Part shown: piece by piece, positions 1 to 5,937 of the stretch
Position numbering within the stretch: position 1 is the first letter of the stretch
Layout: each line of letters opens with the position of its first letter
NCBI GenBank assembly: GCA_021775195.1
Contig: JAJFIG010000252.1
Location: 1 to 6,499, forward strand
DNA: 6,499 bases
From: Rhodospirillales bacterium
GTDB taxonomy: Bacteria > Pseudomonadota > Alphaproteobacteria > Rhodospirillales > 2-02-FULL-58-16
Direction of reading: 5' to 3'
Notes under the pieces: model-generated
Seen by the model: the letters and a program-made list of their open reading frames with translations, nothing else
The model's database searches: none
Told to the model about the DNA's origin: nothing
Program-made: the position numbers and the translations under genes

Positions 1-582
1 GATGAAGTTGGAGACCACGCGCCCGTCGTTGGGATGCATGCGCGGGCCGTAGGTATTGAAGATCCGGGCCACCCGGATCGGCAGCTCGTGCTGACGGTAG
101 TAATCGAAGAACAGGGTCTCGGCGCACCGCTTGCCCTCGTCGTAGCAGGCCCTGGGCCCGGTGGTGCTGACGTTGCCCCGGTAGTCCTCGGTCTGCGGAT
201 GGATCTCCGGGTCGCCGTACACCTCGCTGGTCGAGGCCTGCAGGATCCGCGCCTTGGTGCGCTTGGCCAGGCCGAGCATGTTGATGGCGCCATGGACGCT
301 GGTCTTGGTCGTCTGCACCGGGTCGTACTGGTAGTGGACCGGCGATGCCGGGCAGGCGAGGTTGTAGATCTCGTCGACCTCGACGTAGAGGGGAAAGGTG
401 ACGTCGTGGCGCATCAGCTCGAAATGGGGCTGGCCGAGAAGGTGGACGATATTGTCCTTGGTGCCGGTGAAGAAGTTGTCGACGCAGAGCACGTCGTGGC
501 CGTCGGCGAGCAGCCGCTCGCTCAGGTGCGAGCCCAGGAACCCGGCCCCGCCGGTGATCATCACCCGTTTTCTCGATTGCAT
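1..582 (-). CDS. UDP-glucuronate decarboxylase-like NAD-dependent epimerase/dehydratase (partial, N-terminal 194 codons)
   Basis: Extended short-chain dehydrogenase that probably converts UDP-glucuronate to UDP-xylose with NAD+ in the cytosol, supplying a nucleotide sugar for polysaccharide or glycan synthesis. Visible: Rossmann dinucleotide motif GGAGFLG at residues 11-17; acidic residue and loop [12 protein letters not shown] at 34-45; [15 protein letters not shown] at 74-88; STSEVYGDP at 117-125 with the T-S-E active-site triplet; [11 protein letters not shown] at 142-152 with the catalytic Tyr147 and Lys151; [10 protein letters not shown] at 173-182. The CPASP and CYDEGKR blocks are typical of UDP-glucuronate decarboxylases rather than UDP-glucose 4-epimerases or dTDP-glucose dehydratases. 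Family members are usually about 310-345 aa, so roughly 60% is present; the C-terminus lies beyond the left edge. The ATG at 582 is preceded by AAAGGAT five bases upstream and sits right before the Rossmann strand, so the start is firm. The family call is secure; exact substrate is known-family inference. Confidence 0.92.
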   Translation of the reverse strand, partial: MQSRKRVMITGGAGFLGSHLSERLLADGHDVLCVDNFFTGTKDNIVHLLGQPHFELMRHDVTFPLYVEVDEIYNLACPASPVHYQYDPVQTTKTSVHGAINMLGLAKRTKARILQASTSEVYGDPEIHPQTEDYRGNVSTTGPRACYDEGKRCAETLFFDYYRQHELPIRVARIFNTYGPRMHPNDGRVVSNFI

Positions 583-586
583 GACT

Positions 587-593
587 ATCCTTT
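587..593 (-). promoter_or_regulatory. Shine-Dalgarno site of the UDP-glucuronate decarboxylase gene
   Basis: On the minus strand the bases AAAGGAT lie four bases before the ATG at 582, an acceptable spacing, and they support this start codon. Confidence 0.6.
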
Positions 594-633
594 CCGTTCC
601 CAATCCGGGATGGACCTTAACATTGCCGCCCAG

Positions 634-783
634 TGGATAAAATCTAACATAGGGTACCCATACGATCCCATATCCCGATTTCCCGGCAGGAGAGCGCCCG
701 CGGGCGATGACTGTGCATCGTCAAGTGGGTTCGAGACGCCCAGGGAAGCCGTCGTATGGGTACCCTATGTTGGATTCTATCCA
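634..783. repeat. 150-bp inverted-repeat element flanked by CCAG (MITE-like)
   Basis: Left arm 634-665 and right arm 752-783 are reverse complements at 30 of 32 positions; the mismatches are 640/777 and 645/772. Each arm contains the palindrome GGGTACCC (652-659 and 758-765). The 86-bp interior carries a perfect 12-bp palindrome, CGCCCGCGGGCG, at 695-706, close to the centre. CCAG occurs directly outside both ends (630-633 and 784-787), as a 4-bp target duplication would; because G633 also pairs with C784, the exact boundary is ambiguous by one base. The element encodes no convincing protein. It lies between the phosphatase stop and the decarboxylase start, so a transcript reading through would contain a 32-bp stem. 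Neither arm is followed by a T-run in either direction, so an intrinsic terminator is unlikely. A MITE or other dispersed repeat is the best reading, unproven without genome copies. Confidence 0.75.
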
Positions 784-801
784 CCAGGGCCGACAAAGCC
801 T

Positions 802-1566
802 TCAGGTATGCAGGAATTCCCGCCGCGTGCCGTCGAGGACCAGGCACGTCAGGCGTCCCGAATAAAAGGCCCCGGTATCGATGCCGATACGATTTGGGCG
901 CTCGTCGGGCGTGTTGCGGATGGTATGCCCGTGGACCACGATCTTGCCCAGGTCCGCCTTGCAGTCGAGGAACTCGTGGCGGATCCACATCAGGTCCTCG
1001 TCGGCCTGCTTTTCCACCGCCACGCCCGGCTTGACCCCGGCGTGGACGAACAGGTAGTCGCCCTCCACGTAGTAGCGATCGAGGTCGTGAAGGAAATCCA
1101 GGTGGCTTTCCGGCAGGACGTCGAGGAAGTCCTGGCGCATTCCCTCCAGTCCGTCCCAGGCGCAGCCCCGGTCGTACATTTGCAGATCATAGCTCTCTAG
1201 GGTTTCCGTGCCGCCGTTGATCAACCAGTCGGGGCCGATAGAGGCATCGTCCAGGAAGCGCAGAAGGAAATCTTCGTGGTTGCCCTTCAGGTGAACGACG
1301 CGAAACCCCTCGAGGGGCTCGTGAACGAGGACATCGATTACGTCGGAGGACTGCGGGCCGCGATCCACGTAATCGCCCAGATAGACCAGGGTCTTGCGCT
1401 TGTTGGGCGCCTTCGCCGCATCCTTGCGGATGATCTTGTGTAGGTCGCGCAACAGGTCGAGGCGCCCGTGAATGTCGCCGATGGCGTAAATCCGGCGGCC
1501 CTTGGGGGTTCGCGGTTTCCCGGTGGCTCCCCGTTTCTTGGCCTTCGGCTTCCTGGAAAATATCAT
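802..1566 (-). CDS. PPP-family metallophosphatase (serine/threonine protein phosphatase-like)
   Basis: Predicted cytosolic two-metal phosphoesterase of the PPP/calcineurin-like superfamily; the bacterial members act on phosphoproteins or small phosphorylated molecules, and the substrate here cannot be read. All signature motifs are present in a 254-aa protein: GDIHG at 30-34, GDYVDRG at 64-70, GNHE at 95-98, FVHAG at 173-177 and HGHT at 212-215, supplying the expected metal-binding Asp, His and Asn residues. The catalytic core starts at residue 26 after a lysine/arginine-rich tail (residues 5-25), which is unusual and could bind nucleic acid or membrane. The ATG at 1566 was chosen because the core follows directly; an in-frame GTG at 1599 would add 11 residues, has a GGGGA about 11 bases upstream, and cannot be excluded. 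It is divergent from the EAL-like gene and co-directional with the decarboxylase, but the 219-bp gap with its repeat argues against a tight operon. Confidence 0.9.
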   Translation of the reverse strand: MIFSRKPKAKKRGATGKPRTPKGRRIYAIGDIHGRLDLLRDLHKIIRKDAAKAPNKRKTLVYLGDYVDRGPQSSDVIDVLVHEPLEGFRVVHLKGNHEDFLLRFLDDASIGPDWLINGGTETLESYDLQMYDRGCAWDGLEGMRQDFLDVLPESHLDFLHDLDRYYVEGDYLFVHAGVKPGVAVEKQADEDLMWIRHEFLDCKADLGKIVVHGHTIRNTPDERPNRIGIDTGAFYSGRLTCLVLDGTRREFLHT

Positions 1567-1700
1567 CGGGTCATGATGGCTCAGCCCGCCCCGGGCCACA
1601 AGACGGGCCGTCCCCGGCTACCCGAACAACATAAGTGTATTTTAACGGTTTGCTTCTAGCATCGGCGGGAATCGAGGCTCCGGAAAGGTTCCCGCAAAAC
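1567..1700. promoter_or_regulatory. Divergent intergenic region, probable promoters for both flanking genes
   Basis: This 134-bp gap separates the leftward phosphatase from the rightward cluster, so it should hold promoters for both. The least GC-rich part is 1625-1660, with A/T-rich hexamers such as ATTTTA at 1639-1644 that could serve as a -10 element in either direction. I see no matching TTGACA-like -35 box at proper spacing, so no promoter is assigned. A GC hairpin, GCCCG-CCC-CGGGC, at 1584-1596 lies just upstream of the phosphatase ATG. Confidence 0.4.
1665..1695 (+). promoter_or_regulatory. Possible hairpin over the ribosome binding site of the first EAL-like gene
   Basis: GCGGGAA at 1665-1671 is perfectly complementary to TTCCCGC at 1689-1695. 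The stem can extend inward by a T-G wobble and a C-G pair to 1673/1687. The Shine-Dalgarno sequence GGAAAGG at 1682-1688 would then lie partly in the loop with its last two G residues paired. The ATG at 1701 follows the stem by five bases. The structure could reduce initiation until melted; a stem of this size also arises by chance in GC-rich DNA. Confidence 0.35.
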
Positions 1701-2975
1701 ATGCCCAAGGCCAATCTCGCTGTCGTTTCAAGGAACTCCGCCCCGGTCGCGGTCAGAGAGGAAACCCTGCTCGCCCGGCACCTTCGCGACATCAGGAAAA
1801 GCCACTCCGGTTTCTTTTCGGTTCATCTTCACCTGTCCGCCCTCCAGGCCGCCAACCGCAAGCCCCACTTCATCCGCATCGCCGCCAACGCCTTCGATCC
1901 GCTGCTCAAGCACCCGGACGCCTCGCTGTTCGTGCTTTTCAATTCCGACATGGCGCTGGTTTGCCGGGACGTGCCCATCGGCGAGATCGACCTCGCCATC
2001 GCCAAGGTGCGGGCGCTGTTCAACGAGGACCCGCTCACCGCCGGCGAGGAGGGCACCTTCGAGGACCGCCTGACAACCTGGTACGACCTCTCCGAATCCG
2101 AGGACGCCGCGACCTTTGAATCCGTCGTCGAGGAACTGGCGACCGACGCGGTAAAGAACGCCAAGGGCAGGGGCGGGCTCTCCCACCTCAACGGCACCAA
2201 GGGAATGGGCGGCAGGCCCCTGGCGCCGGCCAACCTGGCGGCCATCAATCAACAACTCCAGGGCACCCCCATCGCCGATCTCGTGCACCGCCAGACGGCG
2301 GTTCGGATCAGGCCCGGCGGCACCGGCGACATCCTGTTCCGCGAGCACTATGTCTCCATGACCGATCTCCAGCAGCGCATCGCGCCCGGCATTAATCTTT
2401 TCGGCAGCACCTGGCTGTTCCAGTACCTGACCGAGACCCTGGACCGCCGTCTGATGGCCATCACCGCGCGCCGGGATTTCACCCGCGACGGTGGCGCGGT
2501 CAGCCTGAACCTGAACATCAGCACGGTTCTTTCCAACGGCTTCCAGACCTTCCACCGCAAGGTCGAGAACCATGCCGACAAGCTGATCATCGAATTCCAG
2601 GTCATCGACGTCTTCGCCGACATGGGCGCCTACGCCTACGCCCGTGATTCGTTGCAGGAGCGCGGCTACCGGGTGCTCATCGACGGCCTCAATCCCCTCG
2701 CCCTTCAGTTCTTCGACCCCGGCATCCTCGGCGCCGACATGGTCAAGATCAACTGGGGGGTCGAGTTCCGCGGCAGCCTGCCCAACGGGCGCGTCGCCGA
2801 CCTTCACGATGTCATCCGCAACACCGGCAAGGAAAAGATCATCCTCGCCCGGGTCGACTCCGAGGAGGCGATCAAATGGGGTGCCGGCCTCGGCATCGAC
2901 CGTTTCCAGGGCCGTTTCATCGATCCCCTGGCGCAGACCATATCCGCCAAGGGCGTCACGGGGATCACGATGTGA
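1701..2975 (+). CDS. Degenerate EAL-domain protein, paralogue 1 of a tandem pair
   Basis: A 424-aa soluble protein with no signal peptide or membrane segment. The N-terminal domain (about 37-112: VHLHLSAL, NR, H-IR-AANAF, LFVLFNSD, KVRALF-DPL) may be a heavily diverged GGDEF-type fold, with FNSDM at the GGDEF position; this is inference. TTWYDL (125-130) leads to a linker. The C-terminal domain (about 200-410) follows the EAL fold: LNLNIST 269-275 keeps the LN-S asparagine, LIIEFQVIDVFAD 295-307 matches the LEITE strand, GYRVLIDGL 322-330 matches the DDFG strand, K349 matches KID and FQGRFI 402-407 matches QGY. Key catalytic positions are changed: the TE glutamate is V301, the second DD aspartate is G329, the KID aspartate is N351 and the AEGVE glutamate is A383. 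Hydrolysis of c-di-GMP is therefore unlikely; binding is possible. The ATG at 1701 has GGAAAGG upstream and matches the paralogue's length; an in-frame GTG at 1635 would add 22 unconserved residues. Confidence 0.8.
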   Translation: MPKANLAVVSRNSAPVAVREETLLARHLRDIRKSHSGFFSVHLHLSALQAANRKPHFIRIAANAFDPLLKHPDASLFVLFNSDMALVCRDVPIGEIDLAIAKVRALFNEDPLTAGEEGTFEDRLTTWYDLSESEDAATFESVVEELATDAVKNAKGRGGLSHLNGTKGMGGRPLAPANLAAINQQLQGTPIADLVHRQTAVRIRPGGTGDILFREHYVSMTDLQQRIAPGINLFGSTWLFQYLTETLDRRLMAITARRDFTRDGGAVSLNLNISTVLSNGFQTFHRKVENHADKLIIEFQVIDVFADMGAYAYARDSLQERGYRVLIDGLNPLALQFFDPGILGADMVKINWGVEFRGSLPNGRVADLHDVIRNTGKEKIILARVDSEEAIKWGAGLGIDRFQGRFIDPLAQTISAKGVTGITM

Positions 2976-4252
2976 TGGTGTTGCCGTTGGAAACTGCCAA
3001 GCGAATGCCGAGCCAGGAGCACCTGCTCCTCGATTACGTGCGCCGCCTGGAAAAGCACAAGGACGGGCGCCAGGCGGTTCACATTCATCTCTCCAGCCTC
3101 AAGCCCTTCAACCGCCGCGACCATCATATCCGTGCCGCCGCCAACAGCTTCGAGTTCCTGGTCCGGGAAATGCAGGGACAGCTTTTCGTCCTCCAGAGCT
3201 CGGACCTCTTTTTCATCTACAAGGACCGGGCCCAGCCCGAGGTCGAGACCGTTGTCCAGAAGGTTCGCTACCTGTTCAGCGACGATCCCCTCCTCGCCGA
3301 GGAGGAGTCCGACGACCGGGGATTCGCCACCTGGTACGACGTCGAGGCGGATTACGACGCCATCCTTTATTCGGTGCAGGACCAGGTGGAAGCCGGGCAG
3401 CGCGGCCATTCCGCCGGGCGCAACCGCCTCAGTGCCCGCGCCTCCCTGAAGGCCAGGCAGGAACAGGGCGAGCCCCTGACTCCGGAGGTCCTGGAGCGCA
3501 TCGAGAGCGCCCTCGAGCGCGCCGATCTTTCCAACCTGGTGCGGCGCCAGTTCATTTGCGGCATCAGCCAGAAGATGGTGCCCATGCCGGTGCTCAGCGA
3601 GATGTTCATCTCGATCCGCGACCTGCGCGAAACCCTGCTCCCCAGCGTCAACCTGCTTTCCAACCGCTGGCTGTTCCAGCACCTGACCGAGACCCTCGAC
3701 CGGCGCATGCTGGCGATGCTGAACCGACCCGACGCCCTTGCCATATCCGGCGACATCAGCATCAACCTCAATATCTCGACCATGCTCTCGCCCGAATTCA
3801 TCGCCTTCGACGAGAACCTTTCGGCGGTACGCCGCGGCGCCATCATCATCGAACTCCAGAAGGTCGACATCTTCGCCGACCTGGGCGCCTATCTCTTTGC
3901 CCGTGAGTACGCCCAGGACAAGGGCTACCGCGTCTGCATCGACGGCCTCACCCACCACACCATGCCGATGGTCGACCGCGACCGCCTGGGCGCCGACCTG
4001 GTCAAGCTGATCTGGGACCCGGAGATGGCCGACGAAGGCGACGCCATGCACGACAGGATCACCGCCCTGGTTGCCCGGGCCGGCGAATCGCGGGTCGTTC
4101 TCTGCCGCGTCGACACCCGCGAAGCCGTGGATTTCGGGCATTCCGTCGGCATCACCCTGTTCCAGGGCCGCTACATCGAGAACCTCATGGCCGAGGACAA
4201 CCGCCGCCGCGAGCTCTTGCGCCTCAAGCGCCGGATCGAGCGCAACGCTTGA
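2975..4252 (+). CDS. Degenerate EAL-domain protein, paralogue 2 of a tandem pair
   Basis: A 425-aa soluble protein, colinear with the preceding gene product throughout. Shared blocks are VHIHLSSLKPFNRRDHHIR (35-53), LFVLQSSD (70-77), KVRYLFSDDPL (96-106), TWYD (119-122), RWLFQHLTETLDRRMLAM (231-248), INLNISTMLS (263-272), IIIELQKVDIFADLGAY (290-306), GYRVCIDGL (317-325), LGADLVKL (338-345), RVDT (378-381) and FQGRYIE (396-402). As in the first copy, the EAL fold is recognisable but catalytic positions are lost: K296 for the TE glutamate, G324 for the second DDFG aspartate, I346 for the KID aspartate and C377 for the AEGVE glutamate. E209 in VLSEMFIS may correspond to the glutamate of EAL itself. 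The C-terminus is basic and helical (409-425). The ATG at 2975 shares its A with the previous stop (TGATG), indicating translational coupling; GTG at 2972 is an alternative. Farther upstream in-frame starts lie inside the first gene and lack conserved sequence. Ligand unknown; a regulatory partner of the downstream transporter is inference. Confidence 0.8.
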   Translation: MVLPLETAKRMPSQEHLLLDYVRRLEKHKDGRQAVHIHLSSLKPFNRRDHHIRAAANSFEFLVREMQGQLFVLQSSDLFFIYKDRAQPEVETVVQKVRYLFSDDPLLAEEESDDRGFATWYDVEADYDAILYSVQDQVEAGQRGHSAGRNRLSARASLKARQEQGEPLTPEVLERIESALERADLSNLVRRQFICGISQKMVPMPVLSEMFISIRDLRETLLPSVNLLSNRWLFQHLTETLDRRMLAMLNRPDALAISGDISINLNISTMLSPEFIAFDENLSAVRRGAIIIELQKVDIFADLGAYLFAREYAQDKGYRVCIDGLTHHTMPMVDRDRLGADLVKLIWDPEMADEGDAMHDRITALVARAGESRVVLCRVDTREAVDFGHSVGITLFQGRYIENLMAEDNRRRELLRLKRRIERNA

Positions 4253-4283
4253 GGACGACCCCCCGATCCTCGTAAAAAGGGGC

Positions 4284-5075
4284 ATGAGTCCGTCCGCGCG
4301 CCCTCCGATCATCACCGTCGATAACCTGGCCAAGCGCTTCGGAGACGTCACCGCCGTCGAGTCCATCGGTTTCTCCGTCGCCGAGGGATCGACGACGGCG
4401 CTGTTGGGCAGCAACGGGGCCGGAAAGACGACGACGCTCTCCATCCTTCTCGGCCTTCTCCTCCCCGACGAGGGGACGGTCACTATGTTCGGCGAGGACA
4501 TGCTGCGCCACCGCTACCGGGTCCTGCCGTGGATGAACTTCTCGTCGCCCTACGTCGAACTGCCACGGCGCCTGAGCGTTGCCGAGAACCTGACCGTCTA
4601 TGCCCATCTTTACGGCCTCGACCGGGTTGGCGAGAGGGTTCGCGCCGTTGCCAGGGACCTCGACGTCGAGTCCCTGCTCAAGCGCCCCACCGGCGACCTG
4701 TCGTCGGGCCAGCGCACCCGGGTCGCCCTGGCCAAGGCCCTGTTGAACGAGCCCCGCCTGCTGCTCATGGACGAGCCCACGGCGTCCCTCGACCCCGACA
4801 CCGCCGACTGGGTGCGCGGCTTTCTCGAGGCTTACCGTCAGCGCACCGGGGCCACCATCCTGCTCGCGTCCCACAACATGGCCGAGGTCGAACGCCTGTG
4901 TGACCAGGTCCTGATCATGCGCGCCGGCGCCATCGTCGACCGCGGCCCACCCGCCGACCTGATCGCTCGCTACGGCCGGCGCAACCTTGAAGAGGTGTTT
5001 CTCGACATCGCCCGTTATCGCGGCAACGGCGACGGAGGCGGCACGGACCAGGGCGTCCTGCCGGTACCCCAATGA
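4284..5075 (+). CDS. ABC transporter ATP-binding protein (ABC-2 type exporter)
   Basis: A 263-aa ATPase that should dimerise on the cytoplasmic face and drive the permease encoded next. Visible in order: Walker A GSNGAGKTT at 42-50, the signature LSSGQ at 139-143, Walker B LLLMDEP at 159-165 with Asp163 and Glu164, D-loop SLD at 168-170, and the switch histidine His197 in LASHNM. The Q-loop region reads WMNFSSPYVELP (83-94) and has no glutamine. C-terminal NLEEVFLDIAR is typical of drug, polysaccharide or antibiotic export ATPases of the ABC-2 group. ATG 4284 is the only reasonable start; AAAAAGGGG ends one base before it, giving tight Shine-Dalgarno spacing, and the gene begins 31 nt after the EAL-like stop. 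The stop overlaps the permease start as ATGA, so the two are translationally coupled. The ATPase call is secure; substrate is unknown. Confidence 0.94.
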   Translation: MSPSARPPIITVDNLAKRFGDVTAVESIGFSVAEGSTTALLGSNGAGKTTTLSILLGLLLPDEGTVTMFGEDMLRHRYRVLPWMNFSSPYVELPRRLSVAENLTVYAHLYGLDRVGERVRAVARDLDVESLLKRPTGDLSSGQRTRVALAKALLNEPRLLLMDEPTASLDPDTADWVRGFLEAYRQRTGATILLASHNMAEVERLCDQVLIMRAGAIVDRGPPADLIARYGRRNLEEVFLDIARYRGNGDGGGTDQGVLPVPQ

Positions 5076-5902
5076 GCGGCGGCCGCACCACCAGCCGTGG
5101 ACCGGGGGCGCTGTCGTGGCGGCGCATGTGGGCGATGATCCTGCGCCACCTTTATGTCCTCCGCCGGTCCTGGCCGCGCCTGTTCGAGCTCGCCTACTGG
5201 CCCATGGTGCAGATGGTGCTGTGGGGGTTCATCACCACTTTTTTCCTCGAGCACAGTTCCTGGGTGGTGCGCGCGGCGGGGGTCCTGATCAGCGCCGTGC
5301 TGCTCTGGGACGTTCTCTTCCGCGCCAACCTCGGGGTCTGCCTGACTTTCATCGAGGAAATGTGGGCCCGTAACCTGGGCCAGCTCTTCGTCAGTCCCCT
5401 CAGGCCCCTCGAGCTGGTGTCTTCGCTCCTCATCCTCAGCTCGATCCGCACCCTGATCAGTGTTGCCCCGGCGGCCGTCGTCGCCCTGCCGTTGTTCGAC
5501 GTCTGGGTCTTCGACCTCGGCCTGCCGCTGATTGCCTTCTTCACCAACCTGCTGGTCATGGGCTGGTGTATCGGGCTGGTGGCGTCGGCCCTGGTGCTCC
5601 GTTTCGGCCTCGGCGCCGAGAGCCTCTGCTGGCTCGGCATTTTCCTCTTCGCCCCCATGAGTGGCATCTATTATCCCATCGACACCCTGCCCGGCTGGCT
5701 CCAGCCGCTGGCCTGGGCACTGCCCTCGGCCTATGTCTTCGAGGGCATGCGCGCCGTGCTCTTCGACGGCCTCTTCCGCCTCGATTATTTCTTCTCCGCC
5801 GTGGCCTTGAACGGGCTTTATCTGTTCCTGACCTCGGCCCTCTTTCTCTATATGCTGCGCCGGGCCCGCGTCCTGGGTCTGTTGTTGCAACAAGGGGAGT
5901 GA
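5072..5902 (+). CDS. ABC-2 type transporter permease
   Basis: A 276-aa inner-membrane protein with a short cytoplasmic N-terminus, an amphipathic helix (about 16-34) and six likely membrane segments near 41-59, 65-83, 117-141, 150-176, 184-201 and 239-262. The cytoplasmic stretch EEMWARNLGQLFVSPLRPLE (95-114) between segments 2 and 3 is the usual ATPase-coupling region of ABC-2 permeases. The stretch PMSGIYYPIDTLPGWLQPL (195-213), followed by LPSAYVFEGMR (217-227), is the typical conserved C-terminal block of the family. Length matches single-domain permeases, so two copies probably pair with two ATPases. ATG 5072 overlaps the ATPase stop by four bases. ABC-2 members export drugs, polysaccharides, lipids or peptides; nothing here fixes the substrate. 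Confidence 0.93.
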   Translation: MSGGRTTSRGPGALSWRRMWAMILRHLYVLRRSWPRLFELAYWPMVQMVLWGFITTFFLEHSSWVVRAAGVLISAVLLWDVLFRANLGVCLTFIEEMWARNLGQLFVSPLRPLELVSSLLILSSIRTLISVAPAAVVALPLFDVWVFDLGLPLIAFFTNLLVMGWCIGLVASALVLRFGLGAESLCWLGIFLFAPMSGIYYPIDTLPGWLQPLAWALPSAYVFEGMRAVLFDGLFRLDYFFSAVALNGLYLFLTSALFLYMLRRARVLGLLLQQGE

Positions 5903-5925
5903 ACGGCGATGCCGTCGGCTTTATC

Positions 5926-5929
5926 AGGA
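5926..5929 (+). promoter_or_regulatory. Shine-Dalgarno site of the histidine phosphatase gene
   Basis: AGGA lies eight bases before the ATG at 5938 and favours that start over the in-frame GTG at 5899, which overlaps the permease stop and has AGGGGA immediately before it. A small hairpin ACGGC-GAT-GCCGT (5903-5915) sits in the gap; it has no T-run and is probably not a terminator. Confidence 0.45.
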
Positions 5930-5937
5930 ACCGCCAA

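Noticed and set aside
634..783. The long inverted repeat as a rho-independent terminator
   Set aside because: The arms are separated by 86 bases, the stem is not followed by a T-run on either strand, and the arms are not especially GC-rich.
34..1200. Long plus-strand open frame of 388 codons across the left part
   Set aside because: It runs antisense to the decarboxylase and phosphatase genes and through the inverted-repeat gap; its translation has no recognisable motif, while the opposite strand shows full catalytic motif sets.
1728..2807. Minus-strand open frame of 359 codons
   Set aside because: Antisense shadow of the first EAL-like gene with no family motif; the plus strand has conserved blocks shared with its paralogue.
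2876..2974. Upstream start for the second EAL-like gene
   Set aside because: Would overlap 100 bases of the first gene and add 33 residues rich in Arg, His and Pro with no counterpart in the paralogue; ATG 2975 gives matching lengths.
2644..3906. Plus-strand open frame of 420 codons spanning the two EAL-like genes
   Set aside because: Out of frame with both paralogues, rich in Arg, Pro and Ser, without conserved blocks.
2804..4501. Long minus-strand open frame of 565 codons
   Set aside because: It is the mirror of the second EAL-like gene and the start of the ABC ATPase; the valine/glycine/aspartate-rich translation is typical of antisense frames in GC-rich genes.
5015..5893. Minus-strand open frame of 292 codons rich in Glu, Gln and His
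   Set aside because: Antisense to the permease; its composition is what results from reading hydrophobic codons backwards.
5903..5915. Small hairpin between permease and histidine phosphatase as a terminator
   Set aside because: Only five base pairs and no T-run after it; the next gene starts 35 nt after the permease stop.
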